Of a stretch of 64,000 nucleotides of DNA, positions 62,173 through 64,000 are shown piece by piece. The translations under genes and the position numbers were made by a program. The notes below the pieces were generated by a model that was given only the letters and a program-made list of their open reading frames with translations, had not been told where the DNA came from and did not search any database. Numbering within the stretch: the stretch's first letter is position 1; each line of letters begins with the position of its first letter. The DNA is from Rhizobacter sp. (GTDB lineage Bacteria; Pseudomonadota; Gammaproteobacteria; Burkholderiales; Burkholderiaceae_C), in NCBI GenBank assembly GCA_019635355.1, contig JAHBZQ010000001.1, positions 1,426,001 through 1,490,000 on the forward strand, read 5' to 3'.

Positions 62173-64000
62173 GCCGTGGCCAGCGCCCGGGCGATGAAGT
62201 GCCGCGGCACCTTGGGCTTGGGCACGTGGAAGTCGAACCAGCGGCGCACGTCTTCGTCGAGCCCGATGCCGTGCATGAAGTTGTAGAGCGCTTTCTTGAG
62301 CCCCACGCCGAGCGCATCGTGGTCGGTGCCGGTGGGGTCGATGAAGCCGATGTCGTTCTTCGCGAAGCTCACGGGCGGCAGCGGCACCAGCGTCACGCCG
62401 TACTCCTCGGGGTGCTGGCCGACGGGTGAATGCACCGTGCACGCAAAGCGGTGGAAGAAGCCCGACTGGATGCAGCCCTGCTCGAACAGCTGGCGCACGT
62501 ATTCGAGCGCGTCGACCGTGTCTTGCACCGTCTGCGTCGGGAAGCCATACATCAGGTAGGCATGCACGAGGATGCCGGCGTCGGTGAACGCCTTGGTGAC
62601 GCGCGCCACCTGCTCGACCGACACGCCTTTCTTCATGAGCTTCAGCAGCCGGTCGGAGGCCACCTCCAGACCGCCCGAGATGGCGATGCAGCCGCTGTCG
62701 GCCATCTGCTGGCACAGCTCGGGGCTGAACGATTTTTCGAAGCGGATGTTGCCCCACCACGAGACGGACATCTGGCGTGCGATGAGCTCGGCCGACAGCG
62801 CCTTGAGCGCCTTGGGTGGCGCGGCCTCGTCGACGAAGTGGAAGCCGGTCTGGCCGGTCTCCTTCACGATGGCCTCGATGCGGTCGACGAGCGTGGCGGC
62901 CGACGCGCCCTCGTAGCGCGAGATGTAGTCGAGGCTCACGTCACAGAAGCTGCACTTCTTCCAGTAGCAGCCGTGGGCGACGGTGAGCTTGTTCCAGCGC
63001 CCGTCGCTCCACAGCCGGTTCATCGGGTTGAGCATGTCGAGCAGCGAGAGGTAGCTTTGCAGCGGCAACCCATCCCACGTGGGCGTGCCGACTTCGGCGA
63101 AGGCGATGTCGGGCTCCATCATGTTGACGTAGCGCACCGCGCCCTCTTCGCGCAGGAAGGTGCGCACCAGCCGCTGCTGCGAGCGTTTGCCCTGCAGGTG
63201 CTCCAGCAGCGCGAGCAGCGGCCGCTCGCCGGCGTCGAGCGTGAGGTAGTCGAAATGGTCGAACACGCGCGGCTCGCTCAGCTCGCGCAGCTCGGTGTTG
63301 ACGAAGCCGCCGCCGAGCACGGTGACGATGCCCGGGTGCTGCGCCTTCACCGCCTGCGCGATGCGGAACGCCGCATACACCGAGCCGGGGAACGGCACCG
63401 ACAGCAGCACCACATTCGGCTGGTGGCGGGCGACGGCGGCGAGCGTCAGCTCGACCAGCGTTCTGTCGACGAGGTTGAGCGGCTGGGCCAGCGCCTCGGC
63501 CAGCGGGTCGAAGCTCGGCTGGCTCTGCGCGAGCGACTCGGCGTAGCGCACGAACTCGAAACGCGGGTCGATCGCGTCGCGCAGCACGTCGGCCAGGTCG
63601 TTGAGGTAGAGCGTGGCGATGTGCCGCGCGCGGTCTTGCAGGCCGAGTGCGCCGAAGGCCCAGGCGAGCGGGTCGCCGCCCTCGTCATCGACGTAGACGT
63701 CGAGCGACTCGAAGCGGGTGCCTTCGGGCAGGTAGCCGCGGCTCGCGATGCGGTGGCCGAGCGTCGGGTCGCGGCCTTGCAGGAAGGCGATGGTCGGGCC
63801 GATGGTGCTGCGGTAGCGGTCGAACTGCTCGATGAAGCCGCGGACCTGCCGCGAGCGCTTCGAGGCCGGCAGGGCCTCGATCTCGGCGCGGACCTGCACC
63901 AGCCCGTCAGCCGAGAGAAGCCTGAGCACGAGCGCCAGGGCGAGGTCTTCCTGCACGGCCTCGACACCACGTGAACGAAGAAAGCCGGTGAGGTAGGCGG
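62169..64000 (-). CDS. B12-binding-domain radical SAM protein (5' end beyond the window)
   Basis: At least 610 residues are visible, and the frame stays open to the right edge (reading AYLTGFLRSRGVEAVQEDLAL before the first internal Met), so the start is outside. Order: a cobalamin-binding-like Rossmann region (VVLLSVPFPGSVYAAFRIAQ, GGGFVNTELREL), then a radical SAM domain with HGCYWKKCSFCDV and GGLEVASDRLLKLMKKG. The cluster motif reads CX4CX2C instead of the classical CX3CX2C. The reaction is unknown; relatives methylate or rearrange unactivated carbons. Convergent with the TetR gene, overlapping at the stop codons. Confidence 0.85.
   Translation of the reverse strand, partial: AYLTGFLRSRGVEAVQEDLALALVLRLLSADGLVQVRAEIEALPASKRSRQVRGFIEQFDRYRSTIGPTIAFLQGRDPTLGHRIASRGYLPEGTRFESLDVYVDDEGGDPLAWAFGALGLQDRARHIATLYLNDLADVLRDAIDPRFEFVRYAESLAQSQPSFDPLAEALAQPLNLVDRTLVELTLAAVARHQPNVVLLSVPFPGSVYAAFRIAQAVKAQHPGIVTVLGGGFVNTELRELSEPRVFDHFDYLTLDAGERPLLALLEHLQGKRSQQRLVRTFLREEGAVRYVNMMEPDIAFAEVGTPTWDGLPLQSYLSLLDMLNPMNRLWSDGRWNKLTVAHGCYWKKCSFCDVSLDYISRYEGASAATLVDRIEAIVKETGQTGFHFVDEAAPPKALKALSAELIARQMSVSWWGNIRFEKSFSPELCQQMADSGCIAISGGLEVASDRLLKLMKKGVSVEQVARVTKAFTDAGILVHAYLMYGFPTQTVQDTVDALEYVRQLFEQGCIQSGFFHRFACTVHSPVGQHPEEYGVTLVPLPPVSFAKNDIGFIDPTGTDHDALGVGLKKALYNFMHGIGLDEDVRRWFDFHVPKPKVPRHFIARALATA

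Overview
The window is chromosomal DNA of a G+C-rich betaproteobacterium (roughly two thirds G+C by eye). It most likely belongs to the order Burkholderiales, near the Rubrivivax/Leptothrix/Rhizobacter/Roseateles group. This rests on a TIGR04438-type small Trp-rich protein, a PEP-CTERM protein, a small palindromic repeat of a kind common in that order, and the overall gene families. No phage, plasmid, IS or CRISPR locus is visible. No gap between genes exceeds 300 bases.

1-19.6 kb is one catabolic locus for aldoses. A minus-strand run of twelve genes (13950 down to 64) encodes a FAH-family AraD1/GguC protein, a 2-oxoglutarate-semialdehyde-type dehydrogenase, two complete sugar ABC importers (YtfQ/YtfR/YtfT/YjfF and ChvE/GguA/GguB, one nested inside the other), 2-dehydro-3-deoxygalactonokinase, the matching aldolase and an FAD oxidoreductase. 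Most junctions overlap by 4 nt. A divergent LysR regulator, an SDR sugar dehydrogenase, an IlvD/Edd-type sugar-acid dehydratase, an SMP-30 lactonase and an aldose 1-epimerase complete the set. Together they give a shared oxidative upper route (sugar to lactone to aldonate to 2-keto-3-deoxy acid). It then forks to 2-oxoglutarate for a pentose such as L-arabinose, or to pyruvate plus glyceraldehyde-3-phosphate for D-galactose.

20-26.8 kb holds three unusual genes: a predicted secreted zinc peptidase fused to a beta-propeller and an Omp85-like outer-membrane barrel; a 982-residue NRPS-like protein with a degenerate adenylation domain but intact carrier and thioesterase motifs; and a PEP-CTERM protein. 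26.8-41.7 kb is largely housekeeping: tRNA-Val, dnaQ, lgt, a LysR/KAS III pair next to ilvD, a small cytochrome c, a metallophosphoesterase, an Sfp-type phosphopantetheinyl transferase, acs, a YqhA-like protein, nhaA, class I fumarase and an MscS channel.

41.8-48.8 kb carries a histone-deacetylase-like amidohydrolase, a MoxR/DUF58/transglutaminase operon, a lytic transglycosylase and an alpha/beta hydrolase. 49-53.6 kb is an uncharacterised trio (FAD/NAD(P)-binding protein, YbfB-type MFS transporter, orphan periplasmic binding protein) with AT-richer leaders. 54-57.4 kb is a transglutaminase plus circularly permuted ATP-grasp/alpha-E pair. 57.5-64 kb has a diguanylate cyclase, small hypotheticals, an HD hydrolase, a TetR regulator with two matching operators, and a B12-type radical SAM gene that runs off the right edge.

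The most interesting signals are an 87-nt three-hairpin repeat present both inside gguB and in an intergenic region (with a compensatory base change), the peptidase-propeller-barrel fusion, and the pseudo-adenylation NRPS-like protein.
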